In this document: positions 1 through 10,632 of the stretch, piece after piece
Layout: the number at the start of each line of letters is the position of its first letter
Position numbering within the stretch: position 1 is the stretch's first letter
Source: Hydra vulgaris
Lineage: Eukaryota; Cnidaria; Hydrozoa; Anthoathecata; Hydridae
Direction of reading: 5' to 3'
DNA length: 64,000 bases
Assembly (NCBI RefSeq): GCF_038396675.1
Contig: NC_088931.1
Location: 11,669,501-11,733,500, forward strand
The notes under the pieces: generated by a model
Seen by the model: the letters and a program-made list of their open reading frames with translations, nothing else
Database searches by the model: none
What the model was told of the DNA's origin: nothing
Translations under genes and position numbers: made by a program

Positions 1-91
1 AATGTTTCTGGATATTTCTGGATGCTTCCAGATGCTTCTTCTGGAAACTTCTGGAAGCTTCTGCATGCTTCTGGAAACTTCTGGATACTTC
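1..91. repeat. 10-bp tandem array resembling heat-shock elements
   Basis: A degenerate decamer built on TTCTGGAAGC. From 39 to 91 the pentamers alternate at exact 5-bp spacing: TTC at 39, 49, 59, 69, 79 and 89, and GAA at 44, 54 and 74, with CAT at 64 and GAT at 84. This is the nTTCnnGAAn grammar of heat-shock-factor sites. The array continues leftward out of the window, with a 3-bp phase slip near 38. It could be a simple minisatellite; no HSF-regulated gene is visible here. Confidence 0.6.
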
Positions 92-381
92 CTTTAATTA
101 TTAAAAAACTTCCGTGACGTTGACACGGACCAGACTTAAGAAAATGAAACAAACCAAAAAAGTTGCACTTGTTTTGTCCGCTGCAAAATGGCACTTGTCA
201 ACGAAATTCTGCCTGTGTGCTGTCACTTGTCAGCTGATTGCTCATGTCATGGCATGCTATGACTCCAGACTCCTGAACTGTTTGCTGCGGTAGTATAGTT
301 CGTTTTGTTTTTAAGACATGTGTAAAACTAGGAACACTTTTTAGCATTGTTCTATGTTGGTTGCAAATGTTTTGTCCAATA

Positions 382-383
<2 letters not shown>
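92..383. other. unassigned, less AT-rich stretch
   Basis: This stretch is less AT-rich than its surroundings. A minus-strand open frame runs through 198-370 and then into the TA repeat. I do not recognise the peptide, and most of that frame's length comes from the repeat. No gene is claimed. Confidence 0.4.
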
Positions 384-473
<90 letters not shown>

Positions 474-482
474 TGTATATAT
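384..482. repeat. (TA)n microsatellite
   Basis: Almost pure TA dinucleotide over about 95 bp. It generates long spurious Tyr-Ile frames on both strands. Confidence 0.97.
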
Positions 483-1029
483 AACAAAGATTTGTTTGAG
501 CTTAATTTTGGTTGCCCGGACTAAACTTACAGAAAATGATTTGTAAAGAAAATTAAAACCCAACATTAAAACGCATCGAAAAAATAAAAAAATTTTGGAA
601 ATATGAAAATCTATTTGATAAATGAGCGTTTTTAATAAGATTTTACAAACCTTTTTTAATATAAAATTGATAAACTATACATAAATCTGGTAAATGAAAA
701 ATCTATTAATTCACAGAGGTCATAAAATAAAATTTGATTACAATCGCATCAATTAGCAGCGAATCAATTAAACATCAGTGCACCAACGTTTGGAACAATC
801 TCCCTCATTCTTTTAAAACTGAAAATTCAATTTCTCGATATGTTTTCTCAATAAATTAAAAAAAACACTATTTGGATAGCTAGTAGAATAATAACATCAA
901 TAAAAGCAATATATCACTGTTAATAGTCTTATTAAAAATGCTCTCTCTTGTATATTTTATTTATTTTATCTTTTTTTTTTTTTAAGAATTTTTACATTTA
1001 TGTACAGCTTTTTTGTCGTCCTTGTACAA
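483..1029. other. AT-rich intergenic DNA
   Basis: Homopolymer-rich sequence. I see no coding, RNA or transposon-end signal. Confidence 0.5.
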
Positions 1030-1175
1030 TGATTGAATGTGTATGTGCGTATGCATGTGTGGGTATATGTATGCGTGTGTGGGTATATGTATGTGTACAA
1101 ATGTGTGTATATGTGTATGTATGTGTGTTAATATGTGTGTGAATGTGTATATATATTTCTGTATGTGCGTATGTA
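1030..1175. repeat. TG/TATG-rich alternating microsatellite
   Basis: Imperfect alternating purine-pyrimidine sequence (GTATGTGTGT types). It encodes only repeat-like Tyr/Val/Cys peptides and is not a gene. Confidence 0.85.
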
Positions 1176-1204
1176 GATAAGTATAGACATATTTAAATAT
1201 ACCA

Positions 1205-1395
1205 TTGTTATTATTATTATTACCTTTATTTTTATCAATATCATTTTTTTTTAATAATACCATTATTTTTATTGTTATTAATACCATTTTTATTATAATA
1301 GTTATTATTAATGTTATTATTATTGTTAACGTTATGATTTTTAGAGTTGTTATTATTTTATTCTTATGTTATTATTCATTATTATTATTAGGTGT
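1205..1395. repeat. imperfect ATT trinucleotide repeat
   Basis: Long runs of TTATTATTA broken by short interruptions. A TTGA tetranucleotide repeat follows at 1469-1486. Confidence 0.85.
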
Positions 1396-1821
1396 TTACG
1401 CATCATTAGTAATTATACTATTTATAAATATCCTTGAAATGTAAAATCATGTAATTCAGAATATATTAATTGATTGATTGATTGATCTGTAATATCAAGT
1501 AAATTGTTGGGGTTTTATTTTCATATTAAAAAAAAAAAAGTAATGGTGTGCTTGTTAATGAAAAACCATCGCGAATAAAAAATGTCATTTAAGTCAAAAA
1601 TTACATAAAATAAAAAATCACTATTACAATCTTTATAAAAACATTTACCATAAATATCATAAAAATTTCGAATTGTTATAATTATTAAATAATTTAAAAA
1701 TAATTTTAATGCAAATTTAAATAGATGATAATTAGACTTTTTTTAACAAATTTGTTAACTATGCCATTAAATGTTTTCGAAGATTTATGGCTATGAAAAT
1801 AACCGTTTTTAAAATGTTTTT

Positions 1822-1947
1822 TCTTTGACATTGAAAGGAATCACTGATACCTGCGTCTTCAATAGAAATATTCGCACATTCACAATGGTACCACTGTGAA
1901 CACTTTGTACACTGCACCCAATCTTTCTTTTTAAAGCCTGTGGCAAA
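1822..1947 (-). pseudogene. PHD-finger fragment, probably transposon-encoded
   Basis: One minus-strand frame reads a lysine-rich lead-in, then W-V-Q-C-x2-C-S-x-W-Y-H-x2-C, then a short helix-like segment ending F-x-C. This is the second half of a PHD zinc finger (C-x2-C, aromatic W/Y, H-x2-C, final C). The frame has no start codon nearby, and the first Cys pair is not evident. It lies on the same strand and about 1.2 kb downstream of the Ulp1-protease relic at 3130-3717. In animal transposons a PHD finger often follows a Ulp1 domain, so I infer it is the tail of that same element. It could instead be an unrelated relic. Confidence 0.55.
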
Positions 1948-3129
1948 TCTATGATGATAAAAAGACTATTCGGAAATATATTAGTATTCATCTATGCTAT
2001 ATATACATCTGTATAGCTGTAAACACCATACACCTATAAAAACAAAGATACCAAGATTTAAAAAAAAGGATAAATTTAAATTTACATAGAACTCCAAAAA
2101 ACAAGAACTAGTGCAATTTAGTATATTTGCCTTGCAAACAAATTCAGCTCACCCTAAATTACCTACCCCTCACCTCTCCCCTAACCACTAAAACAATCTA
2201 AACATTAATGAATAATAAGAACTGGTAGCATAGTAATAAAAATAAATTTTCAAGCAAAAAATTTTTCACTTTCCCTGCAAATGTAATTACGAAATTGCAC
2301 ATCATTAAATGGAGAATTAAAGATTTTTCATTTTGTTAAATAAAAAATCTTTGTGTTTATAAACCGATCCTAAATAATTAAAAGTTTTGCAATAAAAAAT
2401 AACAACTTAATAATTTCTCCAGCATAAATGCAGCATAAAAATATACAAAACTATAAAAGACATGTAATAATAAATAATGAATAGGCATTAACAATAGTGT
2501 CTATTTCATTCATATATGATAAAAATAATTTATTGTAAATTAAAACAATTATGATTGCTAATATTAACATCAACTAAATATAAAAAAAGTTAAATATAAA
2601 TAGCTGCCTATAAATAATAAGCTTTTTTATTTAATTCTGCATAAATAATTTATAAAAATTTAGTGATAATTGAAAATAATAGTAAAATCCAATATCAAAT
2701 TTCCCCTGGCCCATTTTCCGAAAAAAAAATACTCAGGCAATAATAACACAAAATATTTTTTTACTCTTTTAATTCTAGGTCACCTTTTTTTTGTAATATA
2801 AGGCATTGGTAATTTTCTCAATAAAATTTGGGCATAGACATTCAATCCATAAAAGATAGTACTTACCAGTAAGAAAATTTTTAAAATGTCAGGATAAGAA
2901 AAAAAAATGTATAGTCACATATTAAGCCCTATTTTGACACCGTTATTGTAATTTTGTCGCCCACAAAAATTTGTTGAAATTATTTAATATTGATTTTATA
3001 ATTAAAATTCATTGAAACTATAAAACTTAAGTTTAAATGATGTAAATTGTTCCTACAAATATTTTCGCAAACAACTTTTTTAATTAACTTTTTAAACAAA
3101 TAGTCTTTTAAGATATTTTAGTTTATGAT
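1948..3129. other. AT-rich DNA between PHD and Ulp1 relics
   Basis: No readable coding similarity found. If the PHD and Ulp1 segments belong to one element, this is its decayed linker or intron. Confidence 0.4.
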
Positions 3130-3717
3130 TAAAATAAGTTAAATCCGTGTCCCTAAATAACAGCTGGATGTCACTAACATACATTATGAATTTTACCTTC
3201 ACACAACTGTAATGCATAGTAGCATACATAAAAAGACAGTAACTGTCTTTTTGTAAACAATGGCTTTGTGTTAAAATAACTCTTGGGTTTAATATGTTGA
3301 ACTTACGCTTAAAAATGTCTTTAGCAATTGCAATTGACTTGTCGTGTGAAACATGTGATAAAATATTTGAATATAAAGGATCAAGAAAAATTCTTCTGTT
3401 TTTACTTTCAGATGAAATCCAATGAGAACTAGCTGGATTAAAGGGAATAAAGACTTGATCTATACATTCAATGTCAACATCTTTCCATAAAAGCTTTAAA
3501 CTTCGTTAATAGCTTTTTGCTAATGCTTCTTTTGGCCCACAATATTTTTTAGAAGAGTACCTTTTTTCAAGGCAATACAGAAAGCTTCCAATGACTTCAT
3601 CTTGAAGCCAGCCTTTCTCAAAATGAAAGTTGCTTTGTTGCAATTTTTGCAATAACTCTGAAGAAATTTTTTTTTTAAGTGTAAAGAGAGAAATAAGAGA
3701 AAGTTGGTGAGGACCAT
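3130..3717 (-). pseudogene. Ulp1/SENP-like (C48) cysteine protease domain of a transposon
   Basis: Minus-strand frames from 3717 to 3522 give a 65-codon lysine-rich segment with several Cys. After a stop and frame change, 3481-3198 reads like a Ulp1 peptidase core: a VFIPFN strand, then S-S-H-W-I carrying the catalytic His, then I-F-L-D-P-L carrying the Asp, then Q-K-D-S-Y-C carrying the oxyanion Gln and nucleophile Cys. The usual CG is replaced by C-L and one residue before the Cys is missing, so it is probably inactive. It lies directly downstream of the MULE/SWIM relic on the same strand. Ulp1 domains are known in Mutator-like (for example plant Kaonashi) and other DNA transposons, so I treat this as part of the same element. 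Confidence 0.7.
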
Positions 3718-4315
3718 GTCTATAAAGAAAATAGGTAATATTTACCTATATATATAAACCCATAAACACAAAAAGTGAAATTAAAGCCTCCTCACAGGAG
3801 CACTAACCTAACAAGAGTACTAGTAAAGTCACTAGTTTTGATGTCATCACATATTGTTTGAATTTCTTCTTTATGTATTAAATCAATATTTTTTTGACAC
3901 ATTTTCATAACTATTTTCTCTTTTTGGTGCTGTTCAGGATATTGGTATGGTTTTATTTTTATTTTCCTTTTATTTTTCTTATTTTTCTGAACTTATTAGG
4001 CTGCCATTGACATTAATCTAATTTCTTATTTGGTACAAAAATTAATGGTTGAGTTTGCAATGTTGCCTTATAGGTATGTCAGATGAGTTTATGCCTTTAA
4101 TGGCTTTAGTTTGCGCCTAACCATATCTTTTAATGTCTGTTTATTGATGGAAGTTGAAGGCTGATTACATTTTGATTAGTTACTAATAGACATAATTCAT
4201 CAACATTTTTTTTTAACCTGTCAGCCTCGTTATGAAAGGTTTGTAGTTTTTTCATTAACTGAACTCCTCTGAAAAACAGCTAATGATGATTCTTTTAAGT
4301 TGTTCTTTTTTTACT

Positions 4316-4985
4316 TTTCAAAATGAATGATTGTAACTTGCGAATATGTTTACAAAGGTTAACGTTGTCATTGCAACTACACTTGTATAAATGCTCACAC
4401 AAACTAATAATGCCTGGATTTATACACAATTATACATGTGAACACAAACTTTCTTTACAGATATCTTTCAAAATGTCAACTTTATACGTTATGTCTTTTG
4501 ATTGATTTCGCACAGTGTACTCCATTGATGAACATTTAAAAACGCAGATATCTGAAATCAGCATCATTTTTCATGACGTTTTTTATATTTTTTAGGGAGA
4601 GATATAGTTCCTAGATTAATTTTGTTACTTTGTGTCTCCAATAATCATCTTCCTTAATTTGTAAAATTAATTTAATCAAATTATCTAACCTTTTATTAGG
4701 TCGACTATCCATATAGATTGTCTTCAATTTGTTATAAAATGATTCAAGTAACATATTTGTGTCAGTATCTGCATGATGAAAGTTCCGATAACAAGAAGCC
4801 CATTTTTCATGTCGAGAAGCGTAGTAAGTTCCAAAGTAATTTACGAAATTAGGACTTTTCATATCCCCTGACAAAAACTTTCATAATTGATGTAAAAATT
4901 ATAGGATCTTTTTCATCAATCGTTGTCTCTAAGATCTGGTAAATTTCTTCTTGTAAATGAGTAGGACCAACTAAAGGAAGTTTAG
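4316..4985 (-). pseudogene. MULE-type transposase C-terminal part with SWIM zinc finger
   Basis: An 87-codon frame at 4874-4611 has the signature Y-F-x3-Y-A-S-R-x-E-K-W-A-x-C-Y-R, then T-N-M-x-L-E-S-F-x-N-K-L-K, then R-x-D-N-L-I. This is typical of the segment following the DDE core in MULE transposases. Upstream, after a one-base shift in a T run near 4885, 4985-4890 adds a matching lead-in. Downstream, 4450-4318 encodes a SWIM finger: H/L-Y-K-C-S-C-x7-C-K-H-I-R. At least three frame changes break it. The catalytic DDE core itself is absent. Between here and the Ulp1 relic (3720-4315) fragments of a Lys-rich linker are readable in shifting frames. Confidence 0.75.
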
Positions 4986-5265
4986 TTAAAAAATAAAATT
5001 TTCATTAAAGTACATTCAAAATAGTTATATTTAAGATATTTGCATTAAAATATTTCAACTAAGTGATTTCCGCAAGCTTGAATGGCCATTCGATAAACTA
5101 GTTAAGGGAAATAAATGATAATTCTATATTATTATTTAATTTAATATTACTTAAAAAAATAAATGGTAATTTAATATTATCAAATATTTTGAATAATCAA
5201 ATGTTTTAGTAGGACAATGTCTGATGTCCAACTGTTCAATTAAGCCCTAACGTCCGAAGAAAAGG
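4986..5265. other. AT-rich DNA, no feature seen
   Basis: No coding similarity or element end recognised; the MULE relic has no visible terminal inverted repeat here. Confidence 0.4.
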
Positions 5266-5463
5266 ATTTTGTCTCACAAGTAATAATTGCATTAAGGGAG
5301 ACTTACACATTTGAAAAAACTTTACAAAGAGAAAAACTTTGACTCACAATAAATAATTTTAATTAGGGGAGACTTACAAATTTATAAAAAATTACCAAAG
5401 AGAAAGATTTTGTCTCACAAGTAATAATTTCATTAAGGGGAGACTTATACATTTGAAAACTTG
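5266..5463. repeat. three-copy ~70-bp tandem repeat
   Basis: Three units, each carrying TTTGTCTCACAAGTAATAAT or a variant, then a GGGGAGACTTACA-type block and AAAGAGAAA. Unit boundaries lie near 5266, 5334 and 5402. No coding potential. Confidence 0.85.
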
Positions 5464-5716
5464 TTAACAAAAAGTCATAAAAAAGAGAATCCCTAGCTCT
5501 TCACTAATGAAAAATTCACTTTAAGAATTCTTTATTAAACTAAACTTTTAAGAGCTTTTAAGTTTAAGAGCTTCAAGAGTTAAACTCAGAAAGAGAATAA
5601 GCTTATTTTGTAAATAAATTAAAGAAGAACCTGCTGAATATTAAAATTTTTTCCTTTTTACTTCAGCATTTAATTCTGCATAAATTCTACTATCACTTTC
5701 AATTTGGTTTTAGTTA

Positions 5717-6170
5717 GGGAGGCTGAATAAGCGCGAATTAGCATATGTGCAAACTGTCATAAAAGAGAAGCGTTGCAAAAACTGGCATAAGTGCGAACTG
5801 GTGTATGTGCGAATTGGCATAAGTGCGCCAAAAGATTTTGAAAACATTGGCATAAGTGCAAAGCAGTTGCAAATACTTGAACTAGCACAAGTGCGAATTA
5901 GCATAAGTGTGCCGAATAAACTTGCAAATTTTGGCATAAATGCAAATTGGTATTTCGCACTTATGCCAATCCGCACTTATGCCAATGTTTGAAAATTTAT
6001 TCGGCGCACTTATGCCAGTTTTTGCAACTGCTTTGCATTTATGACAGTTTGCATTCGCACTTATGCCACGTTCGTAAATTTATTCGGCGCACTTATGCCA
6101 GTTCTCACATATGCCGATTCGCACTTATGCCAGTTTTTGCAACTGCTTCGCACTTATGCCAGTTCGCACT
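5717..6170. mobile_element. foldback (hairpin) element, truncated copy
   Basis: Starts GGGAGGCTGAATAAG, like the end of the 16240-17079 element. About 220 bp of tandem GGCATAAGTGCGAA-type units is followed by about 215 bp of the same units in reverse complement (CGCACTTATGCCAG), with the switch near 5950. The right end lacks the CTTATTCAG terminus and no target duplication is evident, so this copy is truncated or rearranged. The open frames across it are repeat artefacts. Confidence 0.8.
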
Positions 6171-6577
6171 TACAATGAAATGATAACTCTAATATTTAAT
6201 ATAATTATAATGAAATGACACCTCTGATATTTAATACCATTTTTAACAAAATAAATCATGTTTACTCTACTAGATTTTCAAATGAGAACTACATTCAACC
6301 CAAAACCTATTATACGGCCACCAATTTTTTTATTGCAAATAGAGGACCGAAATTATGAAATACTTAACTTAATAACATCAAAACTACTACTCCTTTTGAC
6401 AAATTTAAAATAAAACTTAAACAAAACTTCTTGCTACTGACAATGAATTAAGTTATTTCTAAATATCTTAAATAATTTTATTCTCTTTTATTAATTTACT
6501 TAATTGTTTTATTTTTTTATAGTTTATGTTTATATATACATATTTTTTATACATACATGTTTGTTTTTTTATATATA
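6171..6577. other. AT-rich DNA, no feature seen
   Basis: A short direct repeat (AATGAAATGA and TCTAATATTTAAT-like) sits at 6174-6230. Nothing else is recognised. Confidence 0.4.
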
Positions 6578-7106
6578 CTGTAAAATCGCCTAAGTTCGGT
6601 CACCATGTAACTTCGGTCATTTAGGAAAAAATATAAAAAAAGCATGCAAAATTCAAATTTTACAAACTTTTTTTTCTCAAATAATATTTATAATTAGTTC
6701 GCAATATGAATCTATAAAAAAAAATAATAATGTTTATATGCAACCTGCTCAAATAATTCTTTAGCAAAACAACAATTTGAAAAAATACATACTATTAAAA
6801 TCTAAAATAAGCAAATTATTTAAATAATTAAATTTAATCTTAATGAATAAGACATTTCTCTCATTCAATTGCGCAACTATTTTCTCAACATTAAAACGAG
6901 GCCAGTAAGGACAAAAATGTAAACAAATAGCGACAAATTGCTTAAATTACCTTTTAAGTTACTAATTTTTCTGTTTATCTATTAAAAAATTTTTTTAACT
7001 TTTCACAAATGCCAAAGACATGTTAAATCATAATAAAATTGTTGAAACTGAATTATAAGACCAACCTTGAATTCCTTGTTTTGGTGCAATCCAGTTGAAC
7101 TTGTGA

Positions 7107-7480
<374 letters not shown>

Positions 7481-7654
7481 AATTGCCGGAGAACTATTTC
7501 TTAAGAAGAATCACCCATTTAGCTAGATAAACGATAAATGTTATTTTTCAGATGTTGTAGTTAAGTTGGAGAATTTTTATAAAAATTTTTTTTTTTAATC
7601 TCAATAATAAATTGTACATTTCATGTATTTTTACAATTTTATAAAAGGATCTAT

Positions 7655-8521
7655 AAAGTAAATATGGCACATTCTTTGTGAATTTGTAAAGCTACTATTG
7701 TTTGACTTTCTATAACTTCTTTGAGTAATAGTTGATTTCTTCCATTTAAAAAGGCTGGAATATTAATGTTATAGCAAAAGGCTTAAGCAAATCAGATATT
7801 AAAAAATCTTCATCAGCCATTACAGAATTTCCACTCTCCTATCAAAAGTCTTTATTGCTTAACTATTTCAATATCAGAAATAGAACCAACAAATAGTTCA
7901 TTAACAAAATGTTATTGCACCAAAAAAAGCAATTCCAACGAAATATAAAGATAAAATGGTGCTTATAGTGGGAAAACAAACTACTTTGAATTGTAAGGTT
8001 TGAATTTCTTTGACAAACCAATTCAAAACAGTCAATAATAACTTTTGTTTTAGGATAAGTCTATTTGAAACATTACAACATGTTAAGTTTTTGGTGATCT
8101 AAATTAGACCGAAATAGTATTGCAAAGGTATATCAAATTTAACCATATAATAAGATCTTGACACAGTAGATTTTGGTGTCTTAAACTAGGAAGTAAAATT
8201 TAAATAGAAAAAGTTTCAGCCATATTAACAACATGAATAGTTGGTCAATCAATTTCATGTTTCACCTATAACCAGATATGTAAAATATGAAAGATATGTA
8301 AACAATTCTTTGGGTAACTTTTCCTCAGAATAATGTTCAGGATAATAATACTTTATACTTTCACGTTCATTTCTAGGACTTAAATAGTCAAATAAAATTC
8401 CAAAAATTTCTTTTCTCATGCCAGTGAACGAGTTAAAACATTTATCAACTTTTTTGTAGCTAATAATATTATTTTTTAATTGGTCGTTGATTATTTTTAA
8501 ACTTTTATACTCTTCAAGCAA
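7655..8521 (-). pseudogene. ISL2EU-type transposase, HTH and DDE core (broken)
   Basis: The 88-codon frame 8521-8255 reads F-x-S-F-T-G-M-R-K-E-I-F-x3-F-D-Y-L-S-P, then Y-Y-P-E, then L-P-K-E-L-F. This matches the DNA-binding HTH segment that precedes a DDE_Tnp_4 nuclease. Further down the strand, in shifting frames, come V-I-I-D-C-F-E-L (first Asp), an S-H-Y-K-x-H block, V-M-A-D-E-D-F (later acidic motif) and K-E-V-I-E-S-x-T-I-A-like R/H-x-E near 7690. The order and spacing fit the ISL2EU family. The conserved Gly-rich and Ser-Asp segment between is garbled by frameshifts. Confidence 0.7.
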
Positions 8522-8901
8522 GCTACATTAGTTTTCATAATTTATTAATCTTTTTTAAATGATTCTTTTTTTTGGATGGCAATAGCTTACAGTTTTCACA
8601 ATTTTAACTATTTGTGAAATCTAGTAATGTATAAAGTAATTTATCGCTTAACTTAGTTGTGAACTCTGGATATTTTGACCTTTTACATGAAGATTTTCAA
8701 GGTAATTTTTCTTTTGTTGTCTTAAATAAACGCAAGCTTTAAACTCCATTTCTTTTTCTTTTTTTATTTACTGCAACTAACTTTTATCTTTTAAGGCTTA
8801 AAATGAAACTCGCATACTTTAGTGTATTTCATTATTTCATAATTATCAGCACCTCCTTTACGTCTATATTAACATATTTTGTTACACCAAGCTTTGAGAA
8901 C

Positions 8902-9698
8902 CAGAGCTGGAAAAAACCCACTTTTTATTATTTCAGAAAGTGGGTTTTTGGGCTTTTTGGGTTTTTTGGGTTTTATTTTTAAATGCTAGATATCATTATA
9001 AAAATGAAAAAATCAAATATTAATGACTGCATGACAATCATAATGACTGCCCGACAATCATAATATGGAGATTTCCAGAAAATTCAATAAATATCATATC
9101 GAAATGGTTTAAGATATTAAAATTTTAGCAAAAAATGACAATTGATAATAATAGTTTTCAAAGCTTAAATTGTAAAATGGTAATATAGCCTTATGACAGT
9201 AAAACTTAAAACCGTTGAACATAAGTTCAACAGTTATGTTTAACGGTTAAACTTGAAATGATCATTGCTATTCAAATTCAAATCTTTTCAATTGTCACCT
9301 AGATTACTATCAATTTCAGATGTAAAACTATCAGATTGTTCATTGTCACTTGGCTCAAATTTGAAGTTAGTGCCACAGCTGCCACCCGACAGTGCTTTAT
9401 GGTTGGTCTTGATGAAAACAAGCTTCTCAACAGATTCCTGACTGAGAGAATTCATAAGCTTTGAATGAATAAATCTAAATGTGGAGAAATTTCTTTCGAT
9501 GCTGCAGATGCTGTAAATAAACTTAATATAAAAAGAAATTTTTTTATACAAATATAAATTTTAATATAAAAAGAAAATCAGAAATTTTAGTATTTCAAAA
9601 AACTTGAAAAACAAAAAACCTGAAAAACCCAGAAATTTTACTTTATTGGGTTTTTAAAAAAAACCCAAAACCCAAAAAACCCACTTTGTCCAGCCCTG
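8902..9698 (-). mobile_element. internally deleted hAT transposon
   Basis: Ends CAGAGCTGG (left) and CCAGCCCTG (right) form hAT-type termini, followed by inverted GGGTTTTTTGGG-rich arms of about 70-90 bp. Inside, the minus-strand frame 9551-9288 encodes only the hAT C-terminal dimerisation region. No clear 8-bp target duplication is seen (ttgagaac against ttattaat), so the ends may have drifted. Confidence 0.75.
9288..9551 (-). pseudogene. hAT transposase C-terminal dimerisation fragment
   Basis: The 87-codon frame contains S-I-E-R-N-F-S-T-F-R-F-I-H-S-K-L-M-N-S-L followed by V-E-K-L-V-F-I-K-T-N. This is the hallmark end of hAT transposases (hATC: ERxFS, then R-N-L-x5-V-x-K-L-V-x-I). The acidic tail that follows (Ser/Asp/Glu-rich) is ordinary for these proteins. 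The catalytic part is missing because the element is internally deleted. Confidence 0.85.
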
Positions 9699-9966
9699 TT
9701 ATTAATGTCGTGTTTTTTTTTCTTGGTTCAGGAAAGAAAACAGACCAATATTAGTTTTTTCCATATTGTTATTATAAAATGAGTTTCCTCACAAAGATAT
9801 ACAGTAATACTTTCCTCTTCCACTTTTTTCAATATTGATCTGATAATGCTATAGTTAAAATAAGACATTTTTATTTAGTACTAATATAGTTTGTTTCCAT
9901 TTTTGTCCTTATTGGCCTCTTTTTGAAGCTAAGAAATCAGTTGCGCATTCGAATTAGAGAAATAGA

Positions 9967-10115
9967 CCGGGTGAATAAAAAGGAGAAACTGCTTTACTCA
10001 GTAATTGGTGAGCTTTATGTGAATAAAAACTTAACCAAAATTGACTAAGTCTTTATTCACAAAAAGCTGACCAATTACTGAGTAAAACCAATTGCTCATT
10101 TTTGTTCACTCGGCC
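9967..10115. mobile_element. 150-bp hairpin MITE
   Basis: The arm CCGGGTGAATAAAAAGGAG... is matched by a reverse-complement arm ending TTTTTGTTCACTCGG. The inner stem TTACTCAGTAATTGGTGAGC pairs with the copy at 10068-10086. The loop is around 10030-10048. Its position immediately right of the ISL2EU end suggests an independent insertion. Confidence 0.75.
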
Positions 10116-10151
10116 TTATTTCTATTAGCAGTAATATTGTGAAATGTTGAT

Positions 10152-10523
10152 TAGGGTACTTGCTTTTGAGGAAATTTTTGAATTTCAATTAACTACCCCT
10201 TGAAATATGGGACATTGGTGTTAAAACTAACTTTGTTTAAAAATTAGTCTGATTGGACCACAATTGTGCCTCCCCAGACTTCTTTTAATTGAAAAAAAGT
10301 AAGTAAATATTCGTAAAGTTTGACAGAGGTAATAATATCAAAATTTTGAACTGAATTTTGATATAAATACCTCCGCCAAACTTTACGAAAAAAAAAGATA
10401 GGTATTGATGTATATTTTCAAATAAAAAGGATAGTTAAGGCAGAATATGTCAACTTTTGCTGTTTTATTGGGTTAAATAGTGTTAAAAATCGCAAAAAAA
10501 GTGAACTATTTTACCGCGAATTA
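10152..10523. repeat. left long terminal inverted repeat of the 3.6-kb transposon
   Basis: Pairs with 13428-13783. Landmarks include TTGAGGAAATTTT, AGTTAATTGAAATTC-type blocks, CAGAATATGT and GTGTTAAAAATCGC. Confidence 0.75.
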
Positions 10524-10632
10524 AAAGCATAGTTACAGTTAAGTTTTTTTATGAATGAAGATTTATCTTTAATTGATTATTAATTATTTAAATAATATAA
10601 AAGTTCGTTTAAATAAATTTGTTTGATTATCA

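Larger units (their letters stand above)
8722..9829 (-). pseudogene. THAP zinc finger of the ISL2EU element, split by a hAT
   Basis: The N-terminal half at 9829-9699 reads G-R-G-K-Y-Y-C-x3-C-G-N-S-F-Y, then F-S-F-P-x-P, as in THAP domains (C-x2-4-C, FP loop). The C-terminal half at 8901-8722 continues with A-W-C-N-K (invariant Trp), then T-K-V-C-E-F-H-F-K-P (C-x2-H), then L-K-L-A-F in place of the AVPTIF-like motif. The hAT at 8902-9698 sits exactly between them. A stop codon follows the C-x2-H segment. Confidence 0.72.

Noticed and set aside
948..1444. ORFs over the TG and ATT repeats
   Set aside because: Low-complexity translation only.
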